A program made the translations under genes and the position numbers. Shown here one piece after another: positions 34,588-42,980 of a DNA stretch of 64,000 nucleotides. The number at the start of each line of letters is the position of its first letter. Positions within the stretch are counted from its first letter, which is position 1. Source of the DNA: Erythrobacter sp. (GTDB taxonomy: Bacteria > Pseudomonadota > Alphaproteobacteria > Sphingomonadales > Sphingomonadaceae); the NCBI GenBank assembly GCA_029937545.1, contig JAPYPR010000002.1, positions 1-64,000 on the forward strand. The letters run 5' to 3'. The notes beneath the pieces are model-generated. The model saw nothing but the letters and a program-made list of their open reading frames with translations. It did not search any database and was not told the origin of the DNA.

Positions 34588-35510
34588 GCCACCCCCGCTA
34601 TCACGCGCGCCACGAGGTCCGGGTCAAAGGGGCGCAGATCGTCGATCTTCTCGCCGACACCGATGGCATAGATCGGGAGGCCATATTGCTCTGCTGCCTG
34701 CACCAGCACGCCACCGCGTGCGGTACCGTCGAGCTTGGTCATGACGAGACCGGTCACGCCCGCGACTTCCTTGAATACGTCGATCTGGCTGAGAGTGTTC
34801 TGGCCGTTGGTCGCGTCGAGCACCAGCACCACGTCATGCGGCGCTTCGGGATTGAGGCGACCGAGGACTTTCCGGATCTTTGCCAGCTCGGCCATTAGCT
34901 CGCGCTTGTTCTGCAGGCGTCCCGCCGTGTCGACGATAAGCACGTCGGTGCCGATGTCGGTCGCCCGCTTCACTGCGTCGAAAACGATCGAGGCGGGGTC
35001 GCCGCCTTCGGGTCCGCGCACGATCGGCACATTGATACGGTCGGCCCAGGTCTGGAGCTGACCGATCGCGGCGGCGCGGAACGTGTCGCCCGCGGCCAGC
35101 ATGACCGCGTAATCGTCCTCCTGGAACAGGTGGGCCAGCTTGGCGATGGTGGTGGTCTTGCCGCTGCCGTTGACGCCGATCACCAGTAGCACCTGCGGGC
35201 GCGGGAAGGCGGTGATCTCGAGCGGCTTGGCCACGGGGCGCAGGATCGCGGCGATTTCCTCGGCGACGGCTTCCTTGAGCTCGGCCTCGCTGATCTCCAG
35301 CCCGAAGCGTTTTTCGCGCAGCTTTTCGCGGATACGCGCGGCGGCGCTGGGGCCGAGGTCGGAGAGGATCAACGCATCCTCGACATCGTCCAGCGTCGCA
35401 TCGTCGAGCTTGGCGGTGCCGACCACTTCGGTGAGGTTGCTGGTCAGCTTTTCGGAAGTCTTGCGGAAGCCGCCGAACAGGCGCTCTGTCCAGCTGGGTT
35501 TGTCGCTCAT
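34584..35510 (-). CDS. ftsY: Signal recognition particle receptor FtsY
   Basis: This 308-residue SRP GTPase docks ribosome-nascent chain-SRP complexes to the membrane. It has a short N domain (residues 1-90) and the G domain with GVNGSGKTTTIAKLAH (P-loop), AAGDTFRAAAIGQLQTW, VDTAGRLQ and TKLDGTARGG. The long acidic A domain of E. coli FtsY is absent, as usual in alphaproteobacteria; an N-terminal amphipathic segment probably contacts lipid. It overlaps both mtaB and yciB by four bases. Confidence 0.97.
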   Translation of the reverse strand: MSDKPSWTERLFGGFRKTSEKLTSNLTEVVGTAKLDDATLDDVEDALILSDLGPSAAARIREKLREKRFGLEISEAELKEAVAEEIAAILRPVAKPLEITAFPRPQVLLVIGVNGSGKTTTIAKLAHLFQEDDYAVMLAAGDTFRAAAIGQLQTWADRINVPIVRGPEGGDPASIVFDAVKRATDIGTDVLIVDTAGRLQNKRELMAELAKIRKVLGRLNPEAPHDVVLVLDATNGQNTLSQIDVFKEVAGVTGLVMTKLDGTARGGVLVQAAEQYGLPIYAIGVGEKIDDLRPFDPDLVARVIAGVA

Positions 35511-36682
35511 AGCAGCAGGCCGTTCTCGTATCGGGTGGGCGTCACGGTAAGGATGTCACCGGCGCGTGTGCCTCGGGGCACCGAAATTCGTGCGAAGTGC
35601 GGGGTGTAGCCCGTTCCGTCGCGCTCTGCGAGGACGCTGTGCGGCTTATCGACCAGCGACGCCAACCATGCGTCGCGCGTCGTGCTAGCGGCGGCACGCA
35701 GCTCGGCGGCGCGGCGCTTCACGGTCGCGCGGTCGACTTGCGGCATGCGCGCAGCGGGCGTGCCGGGGCGGGACGAATAGGGGAAGATATGGGCGTGGAC
35801 GATGCCCAGCTCGCGGATGATGGCGAGGTTGGCCGCGTGGTGATCTTCAGATTCGGTCGGGAAACCGGCGATGAGATCCGCGCCGATGGCGATGGCCGGA
35901 CGTTTGTCCTTCAGACGCTGAACGAGGTCCACCGCATCATCGCGTAGGTGCCGCCGCTTCATCCGCTTGAGGATCAAATCGTGCCCGTGTTGCAGCGAGA
36001 GATGCAGATGCGGCATCAGCCGCTCCTCGCTCGCGAACAGCTCGACCAGCAGCGGATCGATCTCGATCCCGTCGAGCGAGGACATGCGCAGGCGCTGAAG
36101 GTCGGGGAATTTGTCGAGCACTGCCTGCACGAGCGCGCCGAGCGGGGGCGTGCCGGGCAGATCGTGGCCCCAAGAGGTGACGTCAACGCCGGTGAAGACG
36201 ATTTCCGGAGCGCCATAGGCCAAGTGCTGCTCCACCTCGGCCAGCACTTGCGTAATGGTCAGCGACCGGCTCGGCCCGCGGCCCTGGGGGATCACGCAAA
36301 AGGTGCAGGCATGGTCGCAGCCGTTCTGGACCGCGATGAACGCGCGGGTGCGGTCTTGCGAAACCGGAGGGGTGTCGACCGGCACGTTCCACGCCCGTGC
36401 GTCGAGCTTGGCGGTGTTGGCTACCAAGCCATCCACCTCGGGCATGGCGGCGAGTTGCTCGCGCTCGATATCGGCAGCGCATCCGGTAACCAGGAGGCGC
36501 GCTTGCGGATTGGTGCGGCGCGCCCGGCGGATCGCCTGCCGCGTCTGGCGGACGGCTTCGCTGGTCACGGCGCAGCTGTTGACGACCACCACGTCGCGCT
36601 CCTGCGCCAGCATCGCGCGGATCTGCTCGCTCTCGGAAATATTGAGCCGGCAGCCGAGCGAAATGACTTGCGCTTCACTCAC
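35507..36682 (-). CDS. mtaB: tRNA t6A37 methylthiotransferase MtaB
   Basis: This radical SAM methylthiotransferase of about 391 residues converts t6A to ms2t6A at position 37 of tRNAs reading ANN codons. It has the N-terminal UPF0004 domain (ISLGCRLNISESE, VVVNSCAVTSEA, LLVTGCAA) with three cysteines for one cluster, and the radical SAM motif CDHACTFC near residue 130. A TRAM-like C-terminus ends the chain. MtaB is preferred over MiaB and RimO by the CRLN opening and length. The start chosen is GTG at 36682, overlapping the dapF stop (GTGA) like the other overlaps in this operon; an ATG five codons earlier (36697) is the alternative. Confidence 0.93.
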   Translation of the reverse strand: MSEAQVISLGCRLNISESEQIRAMLAQERDVVVVNSCAVTSEAVRQTRQAIRRARRTNPQARLLVTGCAADIEREQLAAMPEVDGLVANTAKLDARAWNVPVDTPPVSQDRTRAFIAVQNGCDHACTFCVIPQGRGPSRSLTITQVLAEVEQHLAYGAPEIVFTGVDVTSWGHDLPGTPPLGALVQAVLDKFPDLQRLRMSSLDGIEIDPLLVELFASEERLMPHLHLSLQHGHDLILKRMKRRHLRDDAVDLVQRLKDKRPAIAIGADLIAGFPTESEDHHAANLAIIRELGIVHAHIFPYSSRPGTPAARMPQVDRATVKRRAAELRAAASTTRDAWLASLVDKPHSVLAERDGTGYTPHFARISVPRGTRAGDILTVTPTRYENGLLL

Positions 36683-37488
36683 GCGAAATCGCTCCATTCG
36701 AAACTGCCGCGAAAGCTTTCGGTCGCGGGGCCGGTCATGCGGATGCGATTGTCCTCGCCCCATGCGATGACGAGATCGCCGCCCCGCAGAGTGACAGTCA
36801 CCTTACGGTCGACAAGTTCGCGTCGCATCGCGTGGACCGCAGTGGCGCAGGCGCCGGTGCCGCAGGCGCGGGTGAGGCCGGCGCCGCGCTCCCACACGCG
36901 AAGGCGGATGTGGGTGCGGCTCTCGATGGTCGCCACGTTCACGTTTACCCGCTCGGGAAACAGCGGGTCGGTCTCGATCTCCGGGCCGATACTGTCGAGT
37001 GGCACGGCGTCGGTATTATCGACGAAGAAGATCACATGCGGATTTCCGACGTTGACCGCGCCCGGCTGGTCGAGGCCGTCCCAGCCGACAGGCATTGCGG
37101 CCGTATCCATCGCGTATTCGAGCGGGATGGCGTCCCAGTCGAAGCGCGGCTCGCCCATATCGACGCTGGCGCCATTCTCCGTCGGCTCCACCCAGATCGT
37201 GCCGCCCGACGTCTCGATGTTGGCCACAAAGCCATGCAGCAGGGCCACGGCGCGGCTGGCATTGCCGCAGGCCTCGACCTCTCCGCCATCGTGATTGAAG
37301 ATGCGCATGCGGAAGTCTGCAGTCTTGCTTGGCTCCAGCACGATCAGCTGGTCGCAACCGATTCCCGTGCGTCGATCCGCCAGCGCACGCGCGATGGCGG
37401 TGTCGATGGCAGGCAGGGAGACCTCGCGCGCATCGAGCACGATAAAGTCGTTGCCGAGACCGTGCATCTTGGAGAAATCGACGCGCAT
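36679..37488 (-). CDS. dapF: Diaminopimelate epimerase
   Basis: This cofactor-free epimerase of about 269 residues interconverts LL- and meso-diaminopimelate for lysine and peptidoglycan synthesis. The two catalytic cysteines are in EACGNASRAVA (about residue 75) and RACGTGACATA (about 215). The opening FSKMHGLGNDFIVLD is the family signature. An ATG four codons upstream (37500) is also possible. It is the first gene of the minus-strand dapF-mtaB-ftsY-yciB-GNAT series. Confidence 0.96.
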   Translation of the reverse strand: MRVDFSKMHGLGNDFIVLDAREVSLPAIDTAIARALADRRTGIGCDQLIVLEPSKTADFRMRIFNHDGGEVEACGNASRAVALLHGFVANIETSGGTIWVEPTENGASVDMGEPRFDWDAIPLEYAMDTAAMPVGWDGLDQPGAVNVGNPHVIFFVDNTDAVPLDSIGPEIETDPLFPERVNVNVATIESRTHIRLRVWERGAGLTRACGTGACATAVHAMRRELVDRKVTVTLRGGDLVIAWGEDNRIRMTGPATESFRGSFEWSDFA

Positions 37489-37554
37489 GATGCGGCGCAT
37501 CTATGCACTGGCAGCCGCAGCGTCCAGTGCGCAGCCCATCCTAGAGTCGTGACC

Positions 37555-39249
37555 CTAGCTAGCCCTGGCGTCGCTTTCGCGTGGTGAGCAGCCCTTGTCG
37601 CCGAAATCGACAGCGGTCACGTTGCTCGATTCGTCCTCGGACAGACGACCCTGTTTCTGGAGGCGCTCGAGAACCTTTTCAGCAGGTTCGGGGCGACCGT
37701 AGTGATAGCCCTGGCCCTTGAGCTTGCCCATTGCCTTCAGCGCCTCGAGCACCTGCTCGTTCTCGACACCCTCGGCGGTCATCGGCAGCTTGAGCCCATC
37801 GCCCATCGAGATGATCGCATCGACCAGCTTGCCGCCATGCGCCTCGTCGGTGAGCTCCGAAATGAAGGCACGGTCGATCTTGAGCCGGTCGAAGGGCAGG
37901 GTGCGCAGCTGCGACAGGCTGGAATAGCCGGTCCCGAAATCGTCGAGGCTGACATGCACCCCCTGGTTGCGCAGCGAGGTGATCATCGAGCGGACCATGC
38001 CGATATTCTCGTGCAGGCAGCTTTCGGTGATTTCGATGTCCAGCCGGTTGGCCGGGAAATTGTGCTTCACTATCAGCTTGAGCAGCTTCTGCGCGAACCA
38101 GGGATCGCGCATCTGCACGGGCGAGATATTGACCGACAGCGTCAGCTCCGGCGCCCACTGCTTGGCGTCTTCGAAGGCCTGCGAGATCAATCGCTCGCTC
38201 ATTTCGCCGATGACGCCGATTTCCTCGGCAATGGGGATGAAGATGTCCGGGCCGATCACGCCGAGTTCCGGAGAATCCCAGCGGGCCAGCATCTCGAAGC
38301 CCGTCAGCTCACCCGTTTCGAGGTCCACCTGCTGTTCGTAATAGGGGCGGAATTCGCCCTGCGCGATGCCGCGGCGAATGCCGGTTTCCAGCTCGTTGCG
38401 GAAGCGCAGCTCGTTTTCCATCGGCGGTTCGAACCAGAAGAAGCGGTTCTTTCCCTGCTTTTTGGCGTGATACATGGCGATATCCGCCTTGTGCATCAGC
38501 TTCTGGGCCGAGACCGTGCCTTGACCGGTAAGGTCCAGCTGCGTGCTCGATGCGATGCCGACGGAAATTGTGACGTCGATCGAATTGCCTTCGTGATCGA
38601 CCGGCACGGCGACGCTTTCGATCATCCGCGAGGCAAGCTGGTCGATCCGGTCCGGAACCTGAGGGTGGTAAGGGACGACGCACAGGAATTCGTCGCCGCC
38701 CAGGCGCGCTAGCAGGCCGCCCTCGGGCATAAGACGCTGAATCCGACGTGCGATCGCTTGCAGCACCTCGTCTCCCGCCAAATGGCCGTTGAGATCGTTG
38801 ATCTGCTTGAAATTGTCGAGGTCGACGGCGACCGCTGCGAGCGCGCGTTCGCGATGGGCTTTTTCGGCCAGCAGCTCTGCGAGGGCGACTGTCAGGCTAC
38901 GGCGATTGAAGCAGCCCGTGAGGTGATCCATGTCGGCGAGACGGCGCGCCTCCTCCTCGGATGCGCAACGGCGCGCAAGCTCTGCATTCAGCGCCTTGTA
39001 GCGGTTCCAACCCAGCAGAATGAGCGCGATGTTGAGCAGCAGAGCATTAGTCAGCGCGATATCGGGTGAGGGAGCGGCACCTTGGAAAGCGCGGATGAGG
39101 GTCGGCAGGACGACACCCGCCGTGCCGACGAAGAGGATGATCGCGGCAATCGCAATGCCGAGCGTGACCATATCGTGATCGCGCCGCGCGCGCAGGGCAG
39201 GGCGACCGGCGCGTTCTGCCTTCGACGACGCTGACGATTGCTCAGACAA
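37555..39249 (-). CDS. Bifunctional GGDEF-EAL cyclic-di-GMP protein
   Basis: This 564-residue signalling protein has two N-terminal transmembrane helices (about residues 27-50 and 60-80), a GGDEF diguanylate cyclase domain (110-280) with an intact LGGDEF, and an EAL phosphodiesterase domain (300-545). The EAL signature is EML here (GFEMLARW), a tolerated variant of ExLxR. The other catalytic elements DDFGTGYSSL, RLKIDRAFI and TAEGVENEQ are present, so hydrolysis of c-di-GMP is plausible. No periplasmic sensor domain is visible. The start is TTG at 39249, six bases after GGGGG; the first ATG is 26 codons later. Confidence 0.92.
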   Translation of the reverse strand: MSEQSSASSKAERAGRPALRARRDHDMVTLGIAIAAIILFVGTAGVVLPTLIRAFQGAAPSPDIALTNALLLNIALILLGWNRYKALNAELARRCASEEEARRLADMDHLTGCFNRRSLTVALAELLAEKAHRERALAAVAVDLDNFKQINDLNGHLAGDEVLQAIARRIQRLMPEGGLLARLGGDEFLCVVPYHPQVPDRIDQLASRMIESVAVPVDHEGNSIDVTISVGIASSTQLDLTGQGTVSAQKLMHKADIAMYHAKKQGKNRFFWFEPPMENELRFRNELETGIRRGIAQGEFRPYYEQQVDLETGELTGFEMLARWDSPELGVIGPDIFIPIAEEIGVIGEMSERLISQAFEDAKQWAPELTLSVNISPVQMRDPWFAQKLLKLIVKHNFPANRLDIEITESCLHENIGMVRSMITSLRNQGVHVSLDDFGTGYSSLSQLRTLPFDRLKIDRAFISELTDEAHGGKLVDAIISMGDGLKLPMTAEGVENEQVLEALKAMGKLKGQGYHYGRPEPAEKVLERLQKQGRLSEDESSNVTAVDFGDKGCSPRESDARAS

Positions 39250-39401
39250 TGAGGGCCCCCAAGAATTCGATTTTCACGAGTTACCGGGAGCGCCCTAAAA
39301 AGCGGTTAACCCAGCAGTTTCGGACTGCCGGACTGGCCACGCTTCGCAGCAGAGGCTAGGCCGCCTACCACACCCGGAACTCGAAGAGGACTGCACCCGC
39401 G

Positions 39402-39809
39402 ATGCGTTATTGGCTGATGAAATCGGAACCCTTCAAATATAGCTGGGACGACCTCGTCGCCGAAAAGGAAGGAACGTGGGACGGCGTCCGGAACCACCGC
39501 GCAAAGAACAATCTTGCGGCAATGGAAGTTGGCGATCAGGCGTTCTTCTATCATTCGCGCGAGGGGCTTGAGATCGTCGGCATTTGCGAGGTGAGCGTGG
39601 CAGGGATCACCGATCCGACCGACCCGGACGGCAAGTGGGCTGCGGTAAAAGTGAAGCCCAAGACCAAGCTGCCGAACCCGGTCACTTTGAAACAGATCAA
39701 GGCAGAGCCGCAGCTCGCCGACTGCGAACTGGTGAAACTGTCGCGTCTGTCAGTGGCGGAGATCAAGCCCGAGGAATGGTCGGTCATTCTCGAGATGGCG
39801 GGCATCTGA
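39402..39809 (+). CDS. EVE domain protein
   Basis: This 135-residue protein is a single EVE domain, a PUA-like fold that binds modified bases in DNA or RNA. It opens YWLMKSEPFKYSWDDL, which is the family signature, and continues with WDGVRNHRAKNNLAAMEVGDQAFFYHS and an end region of LVKLSRLSVAEI. Stand-alone EVE proteins are widespread and their target is not settled. The gene is a single unit, divergent from the GGDEF-EAL gene. Confidence 0.93.
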   Translation: MRYWLMKSEPFKYSWDDLVAEKEGTWDGVRNHRAKNNLAAMEVGDQAFFYHSREGLEIVGICEVSVAGITDPTDPDGKWAAVKVKPKTKLPNPVTLKQIKAEPQLADCELVKLSRLSVAEIKPEEWSVILEMAGI

Positions 39810-39885
39810 CCCGGCGAGGTGAAGGAACAGGGCGGCAAGGCCTTTGGTTGAGAGAGTAAATCAACCACCTCACCAGGAGATCCCC

Positions 39886-40631
39886 GTGAACCGTTTCGAA
39901 AACAAGACTGTCCTGATAACCGGCGGCACCAGCGGCTTCGGCCTCGAAGCCGCCAAGACGATCGCAAGCGAAGGCGGTCGTGTCGCCGTCACCGGCCATA
40001 GCGACGACCATCTCGTGGATGCGCGGCAGGCTTTGCCCGAAGGATCGCTCGTGCTCATGAACGATGCCTCCGATCCCGGCGCGGTTGGGGAACTTGCGAA
40101 AGCGGTGGGCGACAAGTGGGACGGTAGCGACGGGCTGTGGCTTAACGCCGGTTACGGCAAGTTCCGCCCGAACCGGCAGAACGACGCCGATTTCTTCGAC
40201 CTGATGATGAACACCAATGTTCGCGGGCCGGTGTTGCAGATGGCCGAGTTGATGGACGACCTCAACGATGGCGACGCAGTGCTGCTCAGCGCTTCGGTTG
40301 CGCCCTCGGGCAGGCGCAAGGGGCGGTCTACGCGGCGACCAAGGCTGCCTGCCTCTCGCTCGCACGCAGCTGGGCCAGCGCGCTGGCGGAGCGGAACATC
40401 CGGGTGAATGCAGTATCGCCTGGGCCGATCGAGACGAACTTCATCAACCAGGCCGACATGGACGAGAAGCGCGAAGAGCAATTCCGCGAACAGGTGGAGT
40501 CGCAGGTCCCGCTCGGCCGGTTCGGCGAGGCGGAAGAAGTCGCCAACGTCGCACTGTTCCTGCTGTCCAATGCCGCGTCTTACGTGACCGCATCGGAACA
40601 TGCGGTCGATGGGGGGATGACGAAGCGCTGA
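39886..40631 (+). pseudogene. SDR family oxidoreductase, frameshifted
   Basis: The 5' part starts at GTG 39886 behind AGGAGA and encodes a short-chain dehydrogenase N-terminus: TVLITGGTSGFGLEAAKT (cofactor loop) and LWLNAGYG. After about residue 140 (SASVAPS) the frame is lost. The rest continues in another frame with GQAQGAVYAATKAACLSLARS, which holds the catalytic Tyr and Lys, and ends in NAVSPGPIETNF...ASEHAVDGGMTKR at 40631. One extra C in the CCC at 40303-40305 would restore a single protein of about 248 residues. The remainder shows no other damage, so this is either a fresh mutation or a sequencing error in a C run. Confidence 0.88.
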
Positions 40632-40674
40632 TTTCGGCTTGCCGCGCTATCCTTTCGCACTGGCGCAACCAAGC

Positions 40675-40699
40675 GGAACCACAGGGCTGAGACTCCGTT
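40675..40699 (+). promoter_or_regulatory. EcfG (general stress response) promoter of csbD
   Basis: GGAAC (40675-40679) and CGTT (40696-40699) are separated by exactly 16 bases. This is the consensus for EcfG-type sigma factors under PhyR-NepR control in alphaproteobacteria. It lies about 50 bases upstream of csbD, a stress protein gene, which fits. Confidence 0.75.
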
Positions 40700-40751
40700 A
40701 ATTGCCTGTAACGGCGCAACAAATTGCGCTCCACAGCATAGGAGAGAACCC

Positions 40752-40922
40752 ATGGGTGAACTTACCGAAAAGATCAAAGGCAATGCGAACGAAGCTGCTG
40801 GCAACGCGAAGCAGCAGTCGAACGATCCCGAGACCCGAGCCGAAGGCCGCCAGCAGGAAGCCAAGGGCGAAGCCCAACAGTTCAAGGGCGAAGTCGAAGG
40901 CAAACTCGGCAACGACGTCTAA
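40752..40922 (+). CDS. csbD: CsbD family stress protein
   Basis: This 56-residue, very hydrophilic protein is of the CsbD type and induced in general stress in many bacteria. It begins MGELTEKIKGNANEAAGNAKQ and ends FKGEVEGKLGNDV, with the repeated (E)KxKGxxxEAxGxxK pattern. It is probably disordered, and its molecular function is unknown. GGAGAG sits before the ATG. An EcfG-like promoter lies just upstream and a long bidirectional terminator just downstream, so it is a single-gene unit. It is small enough to be missed by size cut-offs. Confidence 0.92.
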   Translation: MGELTEKIKGNANEAAGNAKQQSNDPETRAEGRQQEAKGEAQQFKGEVEGKLGNDV

Positions 40923-40941
40923 GGCTGCGTAGCAAAGCAGA

Positions 40942-40979
40942 AAGAAGGGCCGCTCCGGAATGCCGGAGCGGCCCTTCTT
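40942..40979. terminator. Long bidirectional terminator between csbD and the ThDP enzyme gene
   Basis: Bases 40942-40958 pair perfectly with 40963-40979 around AATG, a 17-bp stem beginning AAGAAGGG and ending CCCTTCTT. The A-rich left flank and T-containing right arm suit termination of both converging genes. Confidence 0.8.
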
Positions 40980-40984
40980 CGCGT

Positions 40985-42652
40985 TTAGCGTTCGCGCAAA
41001 CCGCTGATGGTTGCGCCGCTTGCCGCAAGTTGCTCGATATCGATGCGGCAATGGATCAGGCGCAGTCCGCTGCGGCCTTCGGCGGCCACAAGCGCATTCT
41101 TGAACTGTTCGGTCGTCTCCGCGTCAGCGGACCAGCCGCCGAAGGCTTCGGCCAATTTTCCGAAATCGGGATTGGCGAGGCGCGTCGCGCTGATCCGATC
41201 CTCGCCCGGAAACTCGCGTTCCTGGTGCATGCGGATCGTGCCGTAGGCGCCATTATCGACGACGATCACGATAAGGTTCGCGCCGTGCTGGACGGCAGTG
41301 GCCAGCTCCTGCCCGTTCATCAGGAAATCGCCATCGCCCGCTGCGGCCACAACCGTCCGTTCGGGAAAGCGCAGTGCGGCTGCGATGGCGGCAGGCACCC
41401 CGTACCCCATCGCGCCGCAGGTCGGGGCGAGCTGGCTGGGAAAGCCGTTATAGCGCCAATAGCGATGCCACCAGCCGGCGAAGTTCCCCGCCCCGTTGCA
41501 GACGATCGTGTCGGCGGGGAGGGTATCGCGCATGAACTGGACAGCCTGCCCCATGTCGAGCGTATGGCCATTGGGGTGGGCGGTGGCCCACTGGTCCCAT
41601 TCGGCGTGTGCCACGGCCCCGGCATCGAAGTCGATCACCTCGCCCTCGTCCCACAGCGCGGCGCTCTCGGCGAATTCGTCCATGCTGGCGCAGATCGCGA
41701 GGTCGGCGGGATAGACGCTGTTGAGTTCGTTTGCATCGGGGTGGATGTGGATCAGCTTGCGGTCCGGCGCGGTCAGCGGCGGGACGGTATAGCCATCGGT
41801 CGTCGCCTCGCCGAGCCGGGCCCCGACGGCGAGGATCAGGTCGGCCGATTTCGCCCGCTCGACCAGCTTCGGATTGGGGCCGTAGCCGAGATTGCCGGCG
41901 TAAACAGGGCTACTGGGCGAAATGGCATCCTGCCTGCGGAACGCCGTCGCCGCCGGAATGCCGAGCCGTTCTGCGAACAGCTGGAAATGCTCGCGGGCCT
42001 TGGCGTTCCAGCCAGCACCGCCGACGATCGCGAGCGGCGCGGCGGCGTCGGCGATCAGCGCCATCATCGCCTGCATCGCATCGGGGCAGGGTGCTTGCGC
42101 CGGGCGCTCGACTCTCGGGCGTGGTGTGGCGTCGGTGGCCCGGCTCAGCATGTCCTCGGGCAGCGCCAACACGACCGGGCCCGGTCGGTCTGAGATGGCG
42201 GTTGCATAGGCGCGGGCGATATACTCCGGAATGCGATCTGCGCTGTCGATCCGCGCGGCCCATTTGGCGATCGGCGTGAAGAAGGCGGTGAAATCGACCT
42301 CCTGGAAGCCTTCGCGGTCGCGCATCGCACTGTCGACGTCGCCCACGAACAGGATCATCGGCTGAGAATCCTGCATCGCGACATGCACGCCGATGCTTGC
42401 ATTTGTCGCACCGGGCCCCCGGGTGACGAAGGCCACTCCGGGCCTGCCGGTCATTGCCCCGTCGGCGCAGGCCATGAAGGCAACGCCGCCTTCCTGTCGG
42501 CAGGTTACCACATCGATCGCATCCTGTTGGCCCAGCCCGTCAAGAACCTGAAGGAAGCTCTCGCCGGGGACGGTGAAGATCCGGTCGCATCGCTGCCCGA
42601 TCAGGCAGTCGACCAACAGGCGGGCGGCGGCGGGGGTGTGGGCCTCTCTCAT
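40985..42652 (-). CDS. Thiamine diphosphate-binding protein, acetolactate synthase-like
   Basis: This ThDP enzyme of about 555 residues has the three-domain layout of the acetolactate synthase/benzoylformate decarboxylase superfamily. The cofactor-activating Glu is in VPGESFLQVLDGL near residue 30. The central domain carries LPEDMLS, and the C-terminal diphosphate site is GDGDFLMNGQELATAVQHGANLIVIVVDN. It lacks an adjacent small regulatory subunit (ilvH), so it is probably not the biosynthetic acetolactate synthase; such stand-alone members are of unproven substrate. The frame is open 35 codons further upstream without protein-like content; the ATG at 42652 gives a normal N-terminus. Confidence 0.88.
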   Translation of the reverse strand: MREAHTPAAARLLVDCLIGQRCDRIFTVPGESFLQVLDGLGQQDAIDVVTCRQEGGVAFMACADGAMTGRPGVAFVTRGPGATNASIGVHVAMQDSQPMILFVGDVDSAMRDREGFQEVDFTAFFTPIAKWAARIDSADRIPEYIARAYATAISDRPGPVVLALPEDMLSRATDATPRPRVERPAQAPCPDAMQAMMALIADAAAPLAIVGGAGWNAKAREHFQLFAERLGIPAATAFRRQDAISPSSPVYAGNLGYGPNPKLVERAKSADLILAVGARLGEATTDGYTVPPLTAPDRKLIHIHPDANELNSVYPADLAICASMDEFAESAALWDEGEVIDFDAGAVAHAEWDQWATAHPNGHTLDMGQAVQFMRDTLPADTIVCNGAGNFAGWWHRYWRYNGFPSQLAPTCGAMGYGVPAAIAAALRFPERTVVAAAGDGDFLMNGQELATAVQHGANLIVIVVDNGAYGTIRMHQEREFPGEDRISATRLANPDFGKLAEAFGGWSADAETTEQFKNALVAAEGRSGLRLIHCRIDIEQLAASGATISGLRER

Positions 42653-42785
42653 GAAAGCGCGACTAACCCCGCGTAATCCGGCTGGCAATCTGCGAACATG
42701 GTTAATTTGCGCCGTTTCGTTCCGTTTTGCGACAGTTGAAAGCCGGGGGGATACCAAACAGTTAAGAAAGCGTTAACTCCTCACT

Positions 42786-42980
42786 ATGAGACGCGCACTT
42801 GTTCTGACGAGCGAAGCCGCCCGGCACTGGTTCCGGGCAAGTCTGCCACAACGCCGCCTGGCCTTTGCCGATATGCCAGCGAGCGAGCCGGTCAGCTGGG
42901 CTCTCACCGCCAGCGATGTGCGCGGTGTCGCGACGACCTATTTCGCGACCGTCGCGGCAGTGCTCGCCTTCATAATCTAG
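42786..42980 (+). CDS. Possible small protein with C-terminal membrane segment
   Basis: This is a 64-codon frame encoding a basic N-terminus (MRRALVLTSEAARHWFRAS) and a hydrophobic end (FATVAAVLAFII). No clear ribosome binding site is present. Its TAG lies in a CTAG shared with the stop of the convergent MFS gene. GGATA-17-CGTT at 42748-42773 is a one-mismatch EcfG-like promoter just upstream, too close for a leader. The composition is protein-like but the family is not recognised, so this is a tentative gene. Confidence 0.45.
   Translation: MRRALVLTSEAARHWFRASLPQRRLAFADMPASEPVSWALTASDVRGVATTYFATVAAVLAFII

Noticed and set aside
38294-38330. EML in place of EAL, read as a dead phosphodiesterase domain
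   Set aside because: ExLxR is kept and the other catalytic segments (DDFGTGYSSL, KIDRAF, AEGVEN) are present, so loss of activity is not supported.
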